DNA from: Crotophaga sulcirostris
Lineage: Eukaryota > Chordata > Aves > Cuculiformes > Crotophagidae
NCBI GenBank assembly: GCA_013397455.1
Contig: VYZB01000014.1
Coordinates: 1,294,339 to 1,358,338, forward strand
Direction: 5' to 3'
Length of the DNA stretch: 64,000 bases
Position 1 is the first letter of the stretch; every line of letters starts with the position of its first letter. Under the pieces are notes generated by a model. It was not told the DNA's origin. It did no database searches and saw nothing but the letters and a program-made list of their open reading frames with translations. Shown here piece by piece: positions 38,903-53,099 of the stretch. The translations under genes were made by a program, and so were the position numbers.

Positions 38903-38908
38903 AATAAA
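38903..38908 (+). terminator. Possible intronic polyadenylation signal AATAAA
   Basis: AATAAA lies about 810 nt past the second coding exon and is followed by a T/GT-rich stretch (gtttgttgatacttttcac). If the donor at 38092 were ignored, the frame would continue for 23 codons and stop at TGA 38161-38163, giving a short tail after half a CA-like domain. AATAAA alone is common in AT-rich introns, so this is only a candidate. Confidence 0.25.
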
Positions 38909-41900
38909 GTTTGTTGATACTTTTCACTTTATATCCAAGGTTTTGCGTGGTGAGATAAAACAGATGCTATCTGGGATGACCTTTGCCTGTCAGTAAGCAG
39001 ATAAGCACTTTCAGAGCATGGACATGAGCAGGCTGTGGGAAGATGTTCTTGCCCTCATGTGTGGTCTGAAGTGGTTGTCCTGTGAGCTGCCTTGTGCAGG
39101 AGCTTGATTCAGCCCCAGCTTGCCACATGTGGCTTTAGCCAGGTCATTTTTCAGGAGGTGAGAAGAGGTTTCCAAACTACAAAGAGAGGTCATAACATAC
39201 TCTGGTGCATGGCCAAAACCTCAAATTTTCATGTCTCTAGTCCAACCACCTTGTCACATGAGAATTAGAGCCATTTTTTGTCTCCCAGTTCTGAACCTGT
39301 ACCTTGGATGTTCGGTGAGGCAGAGAGGTTTAGTATTTTTTTACTTTTAAACGAGCTTTTCCACTTCTGGCTTGATGTAGCTGTGATTTCTTTCAAGGGA
39401 CCACCCCTGAACACATGGAGCAAAGGCCCAGCTGCTGCCAAGCCACCCTGTCTTTGCTGGCAATACTGATATTTGTAACCCTGGTTTTGGGTGGCAGAAG
39501 GGAGCGCTTTGGAAGTCTCCAGAGCCAGTCAACTCCACTTTTGAAGTTTCAGGGAGTGGGGATGGTAAAGTAGTCTGGGCCTTCTTGTTTGCGTCGGAAA
39601 TAATATTTTGACTTCACAAATACTTTCTTATGATGCCAAGGCTCTTTGGTGCTGGTTTGATGAATGGTAGCTATTTTACTTTGGAGAATAAGCAAATTCC
39701 TAAGAAGTCATTTTCCTTTGGTTTAAATGCTCTTCATTTTCTTTTCAAGTACTTGCAATACCAATTTTTCTGCTTTAAAATTAAAAAAAAAGAAAAAGGA
39801 GACTGCCTTTCTGAATTTAGGTCACTTGTTTATAAGTGCTGTGCAAAATAAATTGCCATATCTGATAGGTTTAGTGTTAATCCTAGTAATGGAAATATAA
39901 TTTTCCAAGTAGTTTGTATTAAGTGCTATGACATGGACTGCTGTTCTCTGACCTTTCTGGGGATGATGACATTAGCAGGATTCCCACAGCCTTTCATTTA
40001 CTGCTTTTTAAAAGAAGAGAAGGTGCCAAACCAAGCCTTTCCCTGTTGTGATGCTATCTACCTCCTGCCCAAGAATTCCAGATTTCGATCAGGTGCTGGA
40101 AAGGGTTCTCATGGGTGGATTTTGAAAGGTCCAGTAGGCCTAAGGCAATGAAACTGAGTCCTTTTTACCAATACATACAAAAGTAGTCCTCATAGTTGGG
40201 ATTAGACCTCTGAAACAGTAACTGTACATGTGTGCGTAGTGGAGCTTTGAATTTGTAATGCTAATTGTAGTTCAGCATGCAACTGTGATGCAGCCCTAAT
40301 TGCCTGATGCTGGGAGGTCTGTGCCAGCAATACTGTACTTTGTTTGAGAAGTGGCGTTGCTAGCAACGCTGTAGAAAGGAAAAAACAAGATCCTGTCTTA
40401 CAGAAAGCAAATTATTCTCATTATTCTGAGCCCATGGACGTAGGTAAAGCTTGAAAGGAGCATGCAGGTATTGGCATTCCAGGTCTGCAGCAGTTAGAGC
40501 GGTGATGCAGCAGAATGGAAACATTTTCTGAGTCTAATTGTGCAACCAGATGTAGACTATGCAAAACCCATTAGTTCCAAAGTGTATCCCAAGGGAACAC
40601 AGATAGATCAGCTTTGTCCATAGACTGTACTCTGTGCACATGAAGTTTAGATGTTTTTTCCTCTGGGAAACAAAGTGCTTGCTGGTAGTCTTTCTTCTTG
40701 AAGAGGATGCAGAAACTAATTAGAAATGTCAGATATAATACAGAGCATTATTGTTTGACCATGTTGTTTGGTTTTTATTATTACAACTAATATGTCAGAT
40801 GGTAAGGCTGTCTACGTTAATTGGTTTCCTTCATTGAAGCCCATCTGGATCATATTTTTTTGTGATTTATATGTTAAATTAGTTGGTAAGATATATGAGA
40901 ACATCCTTTTGTTTCCTGCTTTAAAGGCATGTTGGATCAAAGGCGTATTATCTTGCAGTACTTTTATGCATATGCAGCATATTGTGATTCCTTTTCAAAC
41001 CATGGCCTATGTAATGGTATTCTTTCATTACGTGGTCTTGATTGCTTCTTTATTGATTAGATTTTCCTTGGTGATACTTGAGCCTTATGAAGCCATTATG
41101 AGCTTGGAGTCTCTGAGGTATCATTTATGAACAGAGATGTCCGTATGCCTCAGACTCTCATCCACAGCCAGGTTCTAGTTTGTGATTCCAGGCCTGGTCA
41201 GCATTCCCTTGAAGTTTCTTGCCATCCTTTTTGCCATTTTAGCACCATTGTCTGGGTGAGGCCAGGCACCAGTGCTGTGATGGTGAAGATTAAAGTGATA
41301 CCATTAACGTGTGGCTGTGCAAGTGGAGCGCGAATCCTAATGAGGGCATGGGCTCCACGCCAGCTTGGAAGAAGTCTCTCTCCTTTTTTCTGCAAGTTAA
41401 GAAAAGTTTTTAACATTGCATTCTCTAAATTTTAATGAATTGCTGACGCCTTTGTATTTTGTTATTGTTCTTCTCTGCTATAATTGCTCAGTTTTTTCTT
41501 TTTCTTTCTGAAGTTGAAGCACTATAAATGAACATGCAAATGCTAGAAACCATTTAAATGGCGAAGTGACAAAATTAAAATAAAGATGATGAGCTTCCCT
41601 CAGGCCAGGAGAGAACCCAGGTTCCCTCATTAGAGCCAAGAGGAGTAATTGCAGGGCTTTAATCTCCAGTGTCCCTGCGCCGGTTGGCAGCCCTGCTTGT
41701 GCAGAGCTTGCGGCAGGCAGGGAATGCTGCGCGAGCTCCCTTCTACGAGGGAAACCCAACACTTAATATTTCATAGGCAAGCAAGCAGGTGACGTGGCAG
41801 TGCTGTGCTGGTGGAGTTCGGTATCACCGTCCCAGCATAACTCTGATTTTTTTGAGCTGCTTCCTACTTATTTTCATGCAAAATGCTGATTATTTCAGTG

Positions 41901-42017
41901 AAGAGCAGAAATCAGAAGAGTGATTTTAATCACGACTGTTAATTTGATGTGAGCTTTGGCTGTTTATGAGCTTTCTCTTTAATGGTGCTAATTGTCAGTT
42001 ATAATGTGAACACCATT

Positions 42018-42037
42018 ATACAGTAATATACAGTAAT
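42018..42037. repeat. Perfect 10-bp tandem duplication
   Basis: ATACAGTAAT occurs twice in a row without mismatch, followed by AT-rich sequence. Confidence 0.9.
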
Positions 42038-43295
42038 TTATTTAGTAAATGAGAATCTTATTCCAAGGACCATACTGCAATATACCATAGAGACCTCATC
42101 CCTTTAATCTTACATGAAGAAACTTGCACTGTCTAGGCCAAATTGGTAACAGGAACATCAGCTTGGCTTCTGAAACAGCAATGTGATTTTGAACCCACAA
42201 GTGCCAACATGCATGGGTTTGGAGATCTTGAGTTTGTCATTAAAAAAAAAAAATCAAATAAAAACCCCTAACAAAACCCCACAAACAATCCCAGAAGAAA
42301 ATGAAGAGCTAGCAGCCTTTCATGTTGATTAACGAGCGTTATGTTATGTTGATAGATTCATTTTACTAAATTATTATTACAAAACAGTCCTTTACATTAA
42401 CAATTCTTGCTTTTCTTTAAGTGTATTTCTTAGAAGACTTTCCAGGTGTCTTTGTTCTTGCTACTTCTTTGATTTTCTTCCTTTTCCCTTTGAATATCCA
42501 TAACTTTGGCGTGGTCTGGATCTACAGCTCATTGCTCTAATTTAAATGCTCAGATCTCCTTCCCAAAGTTGTTTATCACTGTGTGCTATCCTATCTCTCA
42601 TTATATCACTTAAATTCTGATGTTTTACATTATCACAGGCAGAAAACAATCAATGTTATTAGTGCAGAAGAGATGTGTGTTATTCAGTGCACAAACCCCT
42701 TTTCTACAGGGAATAAACTGAGACGTGTTCATGTTGTTAGGTTTTATACTGAACGTTAAGTTTTTCTGGGACTTCTGGAGTCATCTGCAGTGTATGTCCA
42801 GCCTTTTATCCACCTGTGGGTGCCAGGGGATTTTGCTTTTTAATGTCAGAATCAGGCCTTTTATGTTCCTTAGTTATACTCTTGGTGCATTTGTAAGTCT
42901 GTTTAGATTTGTGTGCACTTTTTTAGCATATTAAAAGCTGAACGTATCACAGTATGTTTTCTTGATATGCAGGGGAGAACTAACACCCTATGTTGCTGTG
43001 TTGCAGCTGGGTTTATTATTTCTGGCATCCAGCATATCTGGTAATTGGAATTTTCAAAGATCTCTGGTGTTGGCTTCAAGCGCAAGTAGAGACTAATTGT
43101 GAAACAGGGAGCCAGCGTTAGTTTTATTTCCTTATATTTCATTTACTAGTTGCTCTTCAAATTTCCTTGCCTCCATCTGGCAGGATGTAGCAAAGTGGAA
43201 GTCAATAAATGATGGAGGGACCTAAAGAGAGCCATTGGGAATATATCACAGTGAGAGACTTTGACTGTCTGAAGTAATTTTACTGTAATGTTCTC

Positions 43296-43400
43296 CCCAA
43301 GGACCAAATCCACACTTATGGGGGATACTTAGAGCTCCCAGTGACTTTGATGGGAGATGTGCTGGTGAAACTCTTGAGTGAGGATTTGGCTCCATACTCA
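43296..43400. repeat. Possible remnant of an ancient amniote repeat
   Basis: GGACCAAATCCACAC, GTGACTTTGATGGGAGATGT and TGAGTGAGGATTTGGCTCC resemble the TTGACTTTAATGGGAG and GGATTTGGCCC wording of old interspersed repeats in reptiles and birds. A similar weak trace lies at about 51595-51640. Identity is low and no ends are visible. Confidence 0.3.
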
Positions 43401-43527
43401 TGCTGTCTGTTCTGTAGAGCGCCCAGGGAATTTAGCATGCACTGCTTATTCCATCTCCATCGTGTACAGCACCCCTGACTTAATCATTCAGACAAGGAGA
43501 TGGCTTGGGGATTTTCACATTTAATTA

Positions 43528-43552
43528 TTTTTTTTCTTTTTTTTTTTTTTTT
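43528..43552. repeat. Interrupted poly-T tract
   Basis: Eight T, one C and sixteen T in a row make the longest homopolymer tract in the window. No CR1 or other retroposon body was recognised beside it. Confidence 0.9.
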
Positions 43553-46500
43553 CAAACTGGCAATTAACATGAGTTTTTTTCAGTCTGTTTTCTAACAGTC
43601 TTCTGTCTCCCCTTTCCCTACAGTCTTCAGGGGTCCAGATAGCGATAAAATACTTTAAAAATACAAGATGCTGAAAAACCGAAAAAGCTATTCTGTCTTT
43701 ACTCTGTCTGATCTCCAGTAAAGTAAAATTTTACTCCTGGAGTCTGCAGACTTTACTCTTCTCTGCTCTTCACTGCTTTTAAAACCTGTTCAGGTTTTCT
43801 CATCATGAGGAAATCAGTGTGTCATAATTTTAAAACATAAAATGGATGGATATATTGAGCACATGGCTGAGTTCCATCATGTCTCACTGTAAAGACTGTG
43901 AGCAGTGCAAGTTAAACATCATCTTATAACTGTCTGGTTTACTGTTTTATTTTCCTTAGTGTAGCTGATGCACTGTCTCTTCACAGTTGTCTTTAGTGCC
44001 TCCCATATACTGACAGGAGAATCAGTTGAGACTTTAATTAATGACTTTATTGCAATCAAGGTTCCATTTTAATGCAGAAGGCTTCATCTTGTAGTAGTGA
44101 AATATTTAGTCTCCATCTGGCTGATCTTTTCTCTGAATGCCCCGAGATAATTAAGAAGAAACATGAGAGGATGGTCTGAAATTAAAAAATGTTTAGTGGA
44201 GGGGTTAATGTATCTTGGGACTGTTCGTGTAGAGACCCAGACAAAATTTAGGGACATAACAGCAGTGTGGTTTTATGATAGCATCTTCCCACTGCCTGCC
44301 AGGCCCCAGTAATTTCAAGAGTGGGTTGCAAATGTTACAGTGCATCCAGAGTTTTATTTTGAAATAACTATCCAGTAACATGAACCAGATATAACTCTTT
44401 TCATGTTGGATGGGAATGTCCTGCTTTCCCCAGAGGATTTCCACTGCCTCCTTGAAAAGGTCTTAGACAGTAGCACGACACCACAATTATAGTATGTTAA
44501 TGATGAGCTAGGAGTTGTACATTCCTCTTAACATAAATCCATGATTTTCTACATGATTAATTGGAACCTGGAAAGACTGACAAGGAGAAGGAGGATCAGA
44601 TGGGGTGAAAATAAGAGATAAGAGGCTGACAGCCAGCTCTTGTTGTAAAGGGGAATTATTTTGAATAGTAGAAAAAATCAATACAGAGGTTGGAGAATTT
44701 GACAGAGTTATAAGAGCTACTTTAATGAAAGGTAGCAGATTCAATAGGATTGTTACTTGAAATGTGGGATTGTCTGAGTTAGAAAAATGAGACTGTCTCT
44801 CTGCAGCTGTGAAGATGAGCTTTATGTGCTGAGCTTGCTGGGTACTTTGGCCACTGGATTCACTGGCATTTGCTCTGCATACTCAGTGTGGCAAGAAAAG
44901 GGGGGAAAAAAGTATATATGGGTGCTTGCTAAGTTCTGTTCTCCTCTGCAAGGGGCAGTGTTACATTGAGAGGAGATCGCTTCATTGGGTCTGAGCTGCA
45001 AGGAACCAGCTGGGGCTCTGAGAGACTCAAGGGGACATTCAGCAGGAGCTCTTCTCTGACGTGTCCATGTTAGTGCCAGTGGGACGGTTGAGAGGCTCTG
45101 CCTGGAGGCCTTCTAACCCAGAGCAGAAGGGAGGTGAAGTCAACTGAGCTTTTTAAGTGTGGGAACTTGTACACAGGAAGGCAGTTGTTGCTGAGTCAGA
45201 TGCTCAGCCACAAAGTGTTTTTGGCTGGCAGTGAGGCAAACTGCAGGTCTGACAGTCCTGGGACTCGGGGACATCTTCCCCTGAGACGTATGACCCTTCA
45301 TATTTATTTCAGTAGGCCCTCTGGAAATAACAAAGATAAATAACATTTGGCAGAAAAAGGAAAAACATTGCACGAATGTGTCAAGATGTGATAATGTTTC
45401 CTTGGCACACAAAAAAATCAAAACAAAACCTTAATGTGGTTACTGGGCTTGTTGGTAGCTTGTCTGCCAGTATTTCCCATGGAAGTCATTTCAGTGGGTC
45501 TCAAACAGTGGGAATAGATTTCACCAGTGTTGATCGAGATTTAAGGCAGCAGGCAGGAAATGATTTAAACTGGGTATTATACTGGTGATTGCATTTTTGT
45601 ATTTTTTTTCTGAAGAATTCTTAACAGTTATACATAATTTCATGCCAAGAGAATAAATTACATCAGACACCTTTTTCACAGTTAGAAAACTCGGTACATT
45701 TGTTCAGGTTTAACTTTCTTTCTGTTTTATTACATTAAGGAACTCTTTTCTAAGGGATGATGACCAAAAGCTTGTGTAAATCAGAAAGGAAGGGGCATCT
45801 TGCTGTCTGCTTATTCATGTGTCCAAAAAGGTTTTCATTAAAATTGATTTTATAATGCAGGTTGCCAAAAGGCTTTTTAATTCTAGAGGGAGGCTGGGAA
45901 ATGCATTCACTGCAGACTGTGCTCATCAGTAGTATTTACGTCCCTGCCTTCCCACTGAATCCCTGTGCTGTCTCCTGTATTGCGTTTAAAAGCTCTTTGG
46001 GACAGTGGGTCTCTTGTTGGGTTTGTGCAGCGCCTCCCCCGGTGGAATTCCTACTGTGGGATATAGCAATGCTGCTGTGATAACCACAGGCTTTGCAGGG
46101 ATGAATTGCTTTGTTTTTTCTGTGATAAACCTTCACATGGTATAAGAGATCAGGCAGCAATATGAACATAGTCCCTGTTATTTCCCCAGTTCACAGGCAT
46201 TGTATTTCCAGACAGGATGGGAAGGTTAACTAAAGTTGAAAAAGGATCTAAAACACAGCAAGAGTTTACTGCCTGGTAGAAATGAAATAACAATCAAGCG
46301 ATTGAAAATAAGAAAAAGGTATGTCTTTGCTCATGCTTTGAGACATACAGCACTCATCTTTCTGTAAAGAAAAACAGTTGAGGGGAAATTGCTGTATCCC
46401 TGAGTACCTGTGTCCTCTTGCTCCCTATTTTTCTTCTCAGCTTAATAAGCAAAGTTCTCTATTCTCCATTTAGTTGGGCTCGAAAGGCCAATAATGTTCA

Positions 46501-49500
46501 TCACCATCCCATCTAGGCTGGCTATCCGCAGAGGGGACTTTCCTTCATCCTCTGGCTTCAGAGAGGAGGCAGAGCGGGCTCCTATTTCCAAGAAATCCAA
46601 AGCCCATGCTGATTCCTGCCTGCAGCTGCCCCGGCACGCACTGCCCAGGCAGGAAAGCCTTTGTCACAGCAACCCTCAAAGAGGGCTTGGATATCCTTGT
46701 CCAATGACCATTAAGGAAGGATTTTTATAAAACATTGCTCCTGATCTACACATGTGTACGAAATACAAACTTTGGCTTCGCACCAGAATTAAAATTAGCA
46801 TTACCAGGTGGGAAAGAGCTTTTCCCCCTGCAGTGGGCTAACAGTTTGTTAATAGTTTATTCAGGCACAGAAGATGGCGCCTGGTCTGCCAAGAGCATTA
46901 GTTTCTCCAGAGGGTACTGTTAATTGTCAGGAAAAGACTGAAAGAGTCTCCCTAATAAGTTAAGGATGAATCATTCTTCTCTGGGATAAATTTGATTTTT
47001 GAACAGACTCTCAGACACCAAATGAAGTGTGGAAAGGCAGCCTTGCTCTCCCCGGGTGGGGAATGCAACTTGAGAATTAAAAACATGCAACAGCGTAAGA
47101 TATATCCCACATTTGCTACGTAAGGGAAGAGGGATCATTGGGATTTGATCAGGGATGGATTAAATTTCTTCAGGTCATTTTTGTCTTTATAGAGCTTTTA
47201 ACTACATGCTGTGTTTTGAAGTCCATGCTTCCATCACCACATGTGTTTGCTCTTTACCTTAACCAGGTTGCTGTAAGGATGATTTTAGTTGATTTTTATT
47301 CCTACATCAAGCCCTTCCATTCCTTCAGGTTGGTAGTGCCTACAACTAAAGATAACAAACTGAATGTTCAGTGCCTGCATGCAGCACCCAAGGGTTTCAG
47401 ACATTAACAGATTTAACTTTTTAAAATGCAAGACTACACACAGATGAGTAGCCAAAATTATAAAGTTCATTTCAAAAGAAGAGGAAACCTCTCTTCTTTA
47501 GTTTCTCATCACCCTGGTTGAGCAGGAAATTCTGTTGTCCTCTCTCTGAGGTCTAGATCCTCTTAGGGCAGGCTGATGCTCCTGAGGAGAAGGTGGCTTG
47601 CTGAGAGTTGAGTGACACTTTTAATCTTGCAGTGGCACATACCAGGCAGGACTATAATATCCCTTAAGATAAAGAAATGTCATTACATCCAGTTCAAAAC
47701 AGGAGATTGGAGATAACGGGAAAGTTTTTAAAAAAAGATTCATTTGAAATTCTTTGCTTGAGAGGTCTCATTCTGTTTGGGAGGCAGGAATGTGAGCGCT
47801 CACTTAATGAGCTGCATTCAAAAGATGAAATTTCAAGAGAGTAAAGGTAAAACCCATTATTTCCAGAACATAAATGAAGTCACCCGTCCTGAAATCCATT
47901 GTTGTGTCTTTCTTCTCAACGTCATCTAATATTCCCTTTGCTCCCTGTTTTAACTAGGCAAAATTTTGGGGGCCTTTGCCTCCTGGAAATACCGAAAGTA
48001 GGTATCTTCAGTCATCAGCCACTGATGTTAAACCACATGCTGTTTACTAAATAATGCTGAAAGCTACATGCTGTTGTTGCTGGCGTACCATTTATGAAGG
48101 CCTGTTTGCCCTCCCTCTGAACCATATGGTGATTTATCAGACAGTTTAGTAGCAGCAAGACCAAGACCCAAATTGGTCAAAACTAAAAATGCATATTCCT
48201 TATGTTGCCTCTGATAAAATACTCCCATTCCTATTCCCTTTGTAGTGTAGGGGATGTGCGTGCTGAGCTGCATCAGTAGCCTGGAAGGGACTTGCTTTAT
48301 TTCCAGGGTACAGGATTACAATCTTATAAGTTAGTCGTTGTAGAAACAGAAAAAAGCAATTTCTGGATGCTTGCAGCTCAAACAGCAGTTGTGTTGGTCC
48401 ATTTTAAAGAAAAGAAGTATGAAATATATATGAAACATCTGAAAACCCAAGTGCAGGGCTCAGCTCTGAGGAGTTTGACAGTGAGACCATGTAAGAGGAA
48501 ATTAATGTTTTTTTAGTAGAAAACTAAGCTCTCATTTCAAAGCAAGTTTCCTAGCAAACCGTTTTAGCCTGCTTAACACCTGAGATAGCAAAACATCCAC
48601 ATGATGGCTGCATTACTAGCGGAGTTAGCTCAGATGTTTTCCCATCGTGATCAAGTAAGGTAGAAGTGGAAAACAATTCGGTAACACTGCAAGGAATAAT
48701 TTGGCAGCAGTTAGGAGGTGGAACTGGAAAAGGGCAGTAGGAGAGAAATAATTATCCAGGATAATTTTCAGGCCTTGACAACCTGGCGTGTCTTTCTAGC
48801 AGTGAATGGATTCACCTGACACCCAGCGATAGCCATCTGATAATAGCACTCATAAGATCAATACATCGATACTTTATCCTTGAAACAGTATTTAAAGTCT
48901 GTTCTTAGGTTCATTTCTTCACTTCTGTAAAGTTATAGCAATCTGGGATTTGAGATAATGCATTCATTACCATCTTATCGGCCTTTCTTCATTTACTGTA
49001 TTTTAATGCATGTCCCATGATTGCTGAAGGAGGATGCTCAGTGAGTTTAATCTGCTTATGCCTTAAAAAGAAAGGATGCACAAAAGATTAAAATGGGGCC
49101 TCCTGCAGAACAGGTTTGAGAGTTTGCAGTGCTTACAATGGCAGGGTGTCTTGGGCAAGAAGAATTTTGAACATAAAGCTCTGCAGCCCTCATGGCGAGG
49201 AAAGGAAGGGGAGCTGGGCACAACTGAGATTTTGCTTTTGTAGATTGAGGTTTTGCGCAGGCTCTTGCATGGCTAATAATGCCAAAACATCACTGGGTCA
49301 AACCTAATGCTGCTGCTTTCTGTTAGTGGATCTGACTGGTCAGCATCTCTTTGCATTGTGGGGAATTACTTTTGGGATTGTGATGCGCACCCCAGCACAC
49401 AGAAATAGACTGCATGCTCGAAATAATGCTCATGCAGACAAGTTATCCTGTGCATAGGTATGGCAAGAGATTTAGAGCTGTTTCCTCTGTGTAGACTCAT

Positions 49501-49741
49501 CACATTCCCCCAAATGTGTTTTGAAAGATTTTAAATGGGACTGGAATTCTTATTTTTAATGAGTGCTGCTGTGAAGGACAGAAGCCATACAGCAGGCAGC
49601 ATGGTTCCCATGATTGCACCACATATTCCATCTCTAGCAAGGGAGAGCTCATCTTGTAAAAAACCTGTTTATCTAGCAACATCAACAACAGAAAAGTCCT
49701 TTTTGTGATAAAGACTGGAAAGATCAGTGGTTGCCCTCAGA

Positions 49742-49857
49742 GCGCCTGGGAGGAATTCTTCGTACCTCTGTCTCTGGGTACTGACGGGTGCTGCGCTGCA
49801 GCAGCCGGAGGGGCTGGTGTCATCCCCGCCGCGCCACTGCCGGCCTCCCCGTCGGGT
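49742..49857. other. Small CpG-dense patch
   Basis: Eleven CpG dinucleotides fall within about 120 bp, including CCCCGCCGCGCC and CCCCGTCGGG. This is unusual against the CpG-poor intron around it. It is too short for a classical CpG island, and no TATA box or start context was evident. Confidence 0.6.
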
Positions 49858-52736
49858 GGAAAGTTCAGCATTTTCAAAACCACTCAGTTTTGTTCGTTTT
49901 AAGCAGATTATAGCGTGAAAGATGGAAGAGAAGATCAAGACTGGCAGGAAGCTGTGATTTGAAAAGGACCTTCAATCTGACACATGTTATGTCCTTAAGA
50001 GAGGAGCTGGTGCTGGGGTTTTGTTGACAGATATGGCGACAGCCAGGAGGGATGACGGGCACGTCAGTGAATCGCTGGATTGATCTGATAATCAGTAACT
50101 GAATTTGTTAAATGCAGGCACTACACACCTTCTTTAGGGCTTGGTTAACCTAGTGACAGCTTGCTTTAAATGTACCAGGAGGTTTTATTTTTCCTTCTTT
50201 GTTCCCTGACGAGACCTCCACGTAGAGTTACTGCCAAATAAAAGAAACTATTTCTCCCCTTTAGTTGGAAAACAAACGTGAAGACAACCAGACCTCACTT
50301 CTGCAAATAAGATGCTGTCCCAGGTTAAATTATCTCCGTTTTCTCCAGATATGCTCAGGTAGTGGTGATCGTCACTGTCAGGGCTGTAGTATTTCACCAC
50401 CCAGGCCCTCTCTGGGTGGAGAGCGTTGGTGTTACAGACAGCCTTTGACTCAGCTGCCTTGCTCCAGCTTCCAGCTGCTCTTCGTCAGCTGCTCCTGTAA
50501 TCTGTGGACTTTCCTCCTACTTTGAACACAAAGGGGAGATGTTTCCATTTCCCGGAGGCACGGCCGGCCAGTGCTGCAGTGTGAGGTGTTTGGTGGAACC
50601 TTCAGGCCACGCGTACCACTCCTGGTTGGACTTGCAGTTATCTCCCCAGTAGCCCTCCTATTTACTGTGGAAAGTTGGCACAGGAGAAGTCTGTCAAATG
50701 CACTGCCTCCAGCATCAGGCATCCTTATTAGAATTTATGCTGGTTTATGTTGGAGCTATTCAGAAGGGGGATTTTGCTTCAGGCATTTCTGAAAGGCGAT
50801 ACAATTTTTGAAAGTTTAATCTTTATGTATTTTCTGGTTCCTAAGCAATGTCTGTATTGTTTGCTTGGTTTCAGATTAGGAACGTTTGTGTTCTAGGTAA
50901 CTCACCCAGCTATTACAAATAAGAGATTTTTTTTAACATGCATTCATAATTGTCTTCTATTCTTATGACATAAATTGAAACTGTGTCCTTCATACCATGA
51001 TGCTCAAACGATTTCCTTTTCAACAAAGAGTACGTAATAAAGGTTAAAAATTATTTTTGCAATCTATGCATTTAAGTATACATTACTATCTGTTTTAAGG
51101 ATGGGTAATCAATGTAAAAAATGATACTTCCATGTATTCCTAATAGGTCACTGTGTAAATATCCATAATGGAATCGATCCCTTAGGTTATGGTGATCATT
51201 AGTACAGAAAGGGATTTCACAATTAATGTATCAGACATTTGCCTTTCATACTTACATGCAAAATGATTATTTATTGATTATTTTCAATCCAGGTTAATGA
51301 TGTTGAAGAGGTTTCACTATCTCAATGTGAAATACTTAGTGTGGTTTGAACAGGAATATTGTATCCCTTTCAAGAAGTTGTGACTAGTATCTGATAAGTG
51401 ATTTTGCTCTACATTCTCTCTCATTTATACATGCATACATATATATAAATGAAGGATGTTTGTGCACCTAGAAAGTCTTGGTAACGCGTTCAGTGTCAGC
51501 CTGGGGTGGTAAGTTTTATTGGTTCTATAGGTGTGTATTTCTGTACAGCTGAAGGATATTGCTAGAGCCAAGTTCTCCCGCATTCACCCTCCTCAAAGCA
51601 TGGATGACTTTCATTGGGGTTAATGGGAATCATGCGTTTGCCACAAGAAAGAGGAGGATTTTCTTGTTGAGTGCATTTTTTTTTTAAGTTGCAGGTTTTT
51701 CCACAATGGATTCACTTATTCCCAACTGAAATACCCACATAACGTGGGTATTATTATCTCAGGTAACCACCTGGGAGAGTGAGAGCAGAGATGAGAACAA
51801 GTTGGTTCCTCCAATATCTGCCAAGCACCTTTCCTTGCAGAGCTGTGCTGAATGCAGGGCCAATGGGCAGGAGAAGGAGGGTCCTGTTGTGCTCACCAGG
51901 ATCGGCAGTGCTGTGTGTGCCCATTCGGAAACACATGGCCCAGACAGAAACCCCCCAGGGGTCTTCAGGGTCTCCACTGACAGAGGGACAAGGGAGGCAG
52001 GTGGGCACAGTTGCTTACTGCTGCAAGGTGAAGAGAGAAAGCTTGCCCACACTGACGCTGGTTTGGTGGTGATTTACCCCTGTGCTAGGAAACTGCACTG
52101 AGCGAGGGGGGTGACAGCAGCACCCAGGGTGTGAGCATGTAGCAAGAGCAGGATTAGGCCATGGCTGAAGGAGTACTTAGCTGTGGAAGTGTAATTGTAA
52201 GGAAGAACCACCACTACATTTCATCCTAGTTCAGCAGAAAAGCATTCCCAAGTTGTCAGGTGAACTTGTTTTCTTTAGCAATCAACTTTTGGATCAGGAA
52301 AAATTTTTATATTTTTACCTTTACTTACTGTTTTATCTTTAACAAACTAATTGCTGCCTAGAGCTGTTAAACACTATGACCATGAAAAAACAAACTGTAT
52401 GCTAAAAGGCTTCCTTGATTACTGTAAAACATTTTGCATTTGTAGAGCTTTTCAAATGGATATCATAGAGCTCTTTGGCAATATTAATGGGCAGTGGGAA
52501 GAATATTAAAAAAATGTACAAGTGGCTTAGGATCCTGTGTCCCATTTGCAAAGTGACTTGGCAAATGGCTCAGAATACTTTCAGGTGCATACGTGGTGGC
52601 TTTCTCAGTTCCTGAAAGTCAAGCCCACAAGCACCAACACAACTGTTAAGTCCAGAAAGAGCCTTATCTCAGCTTCTGGCACTGTGTACCCCTTTGGTTT
52701 GTGTTTTCATAGCTGAGCTCTCCTAGGCAAGGAAGT

Positions 52737-52768
52737 ATCTAAAAAGAGAAAGATCTAAAAGGAGAAAG
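52737..52768. repeat. 16-bp tandem duplication
   Basis: ATCTAAAAAGAGAAAG is directly followed by ATCTAAAAGGAGAAAG, with one mismatch in 16. This is a small local duplication in purine-rich DNA. Confidence 0.9.
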
Positions 52769-53099
52769 AGGGCATCCTGTCCCACTGCAGTCCAAAGCGC
52801 TAAAGGATGAGTGCAATGAGACAAGGACAGTGCCTGGTTTTTATTAAAAGTGGAGGACATTTTCTCCCCCTGATATGCAACTCCAAGGCAACTGAGTTCC
52901 AGACAGTAACTGCGTTTCGGTTCCAAAGGGCGTTAGGCTGGCATGTTTACCTCCCTTTGATGGTATGAACACGGAGGAGGTGGAGGGCTCTGTGACAGCC
53001 TGGTGGTGTGGTGACCTTGGCAGTGGGTATGGTGCAGATGCAGGGGTCCTTCCCAACGCAGAACTGGCGCTTGAAGACTGCTGGCTTGTGCCCCTATGA

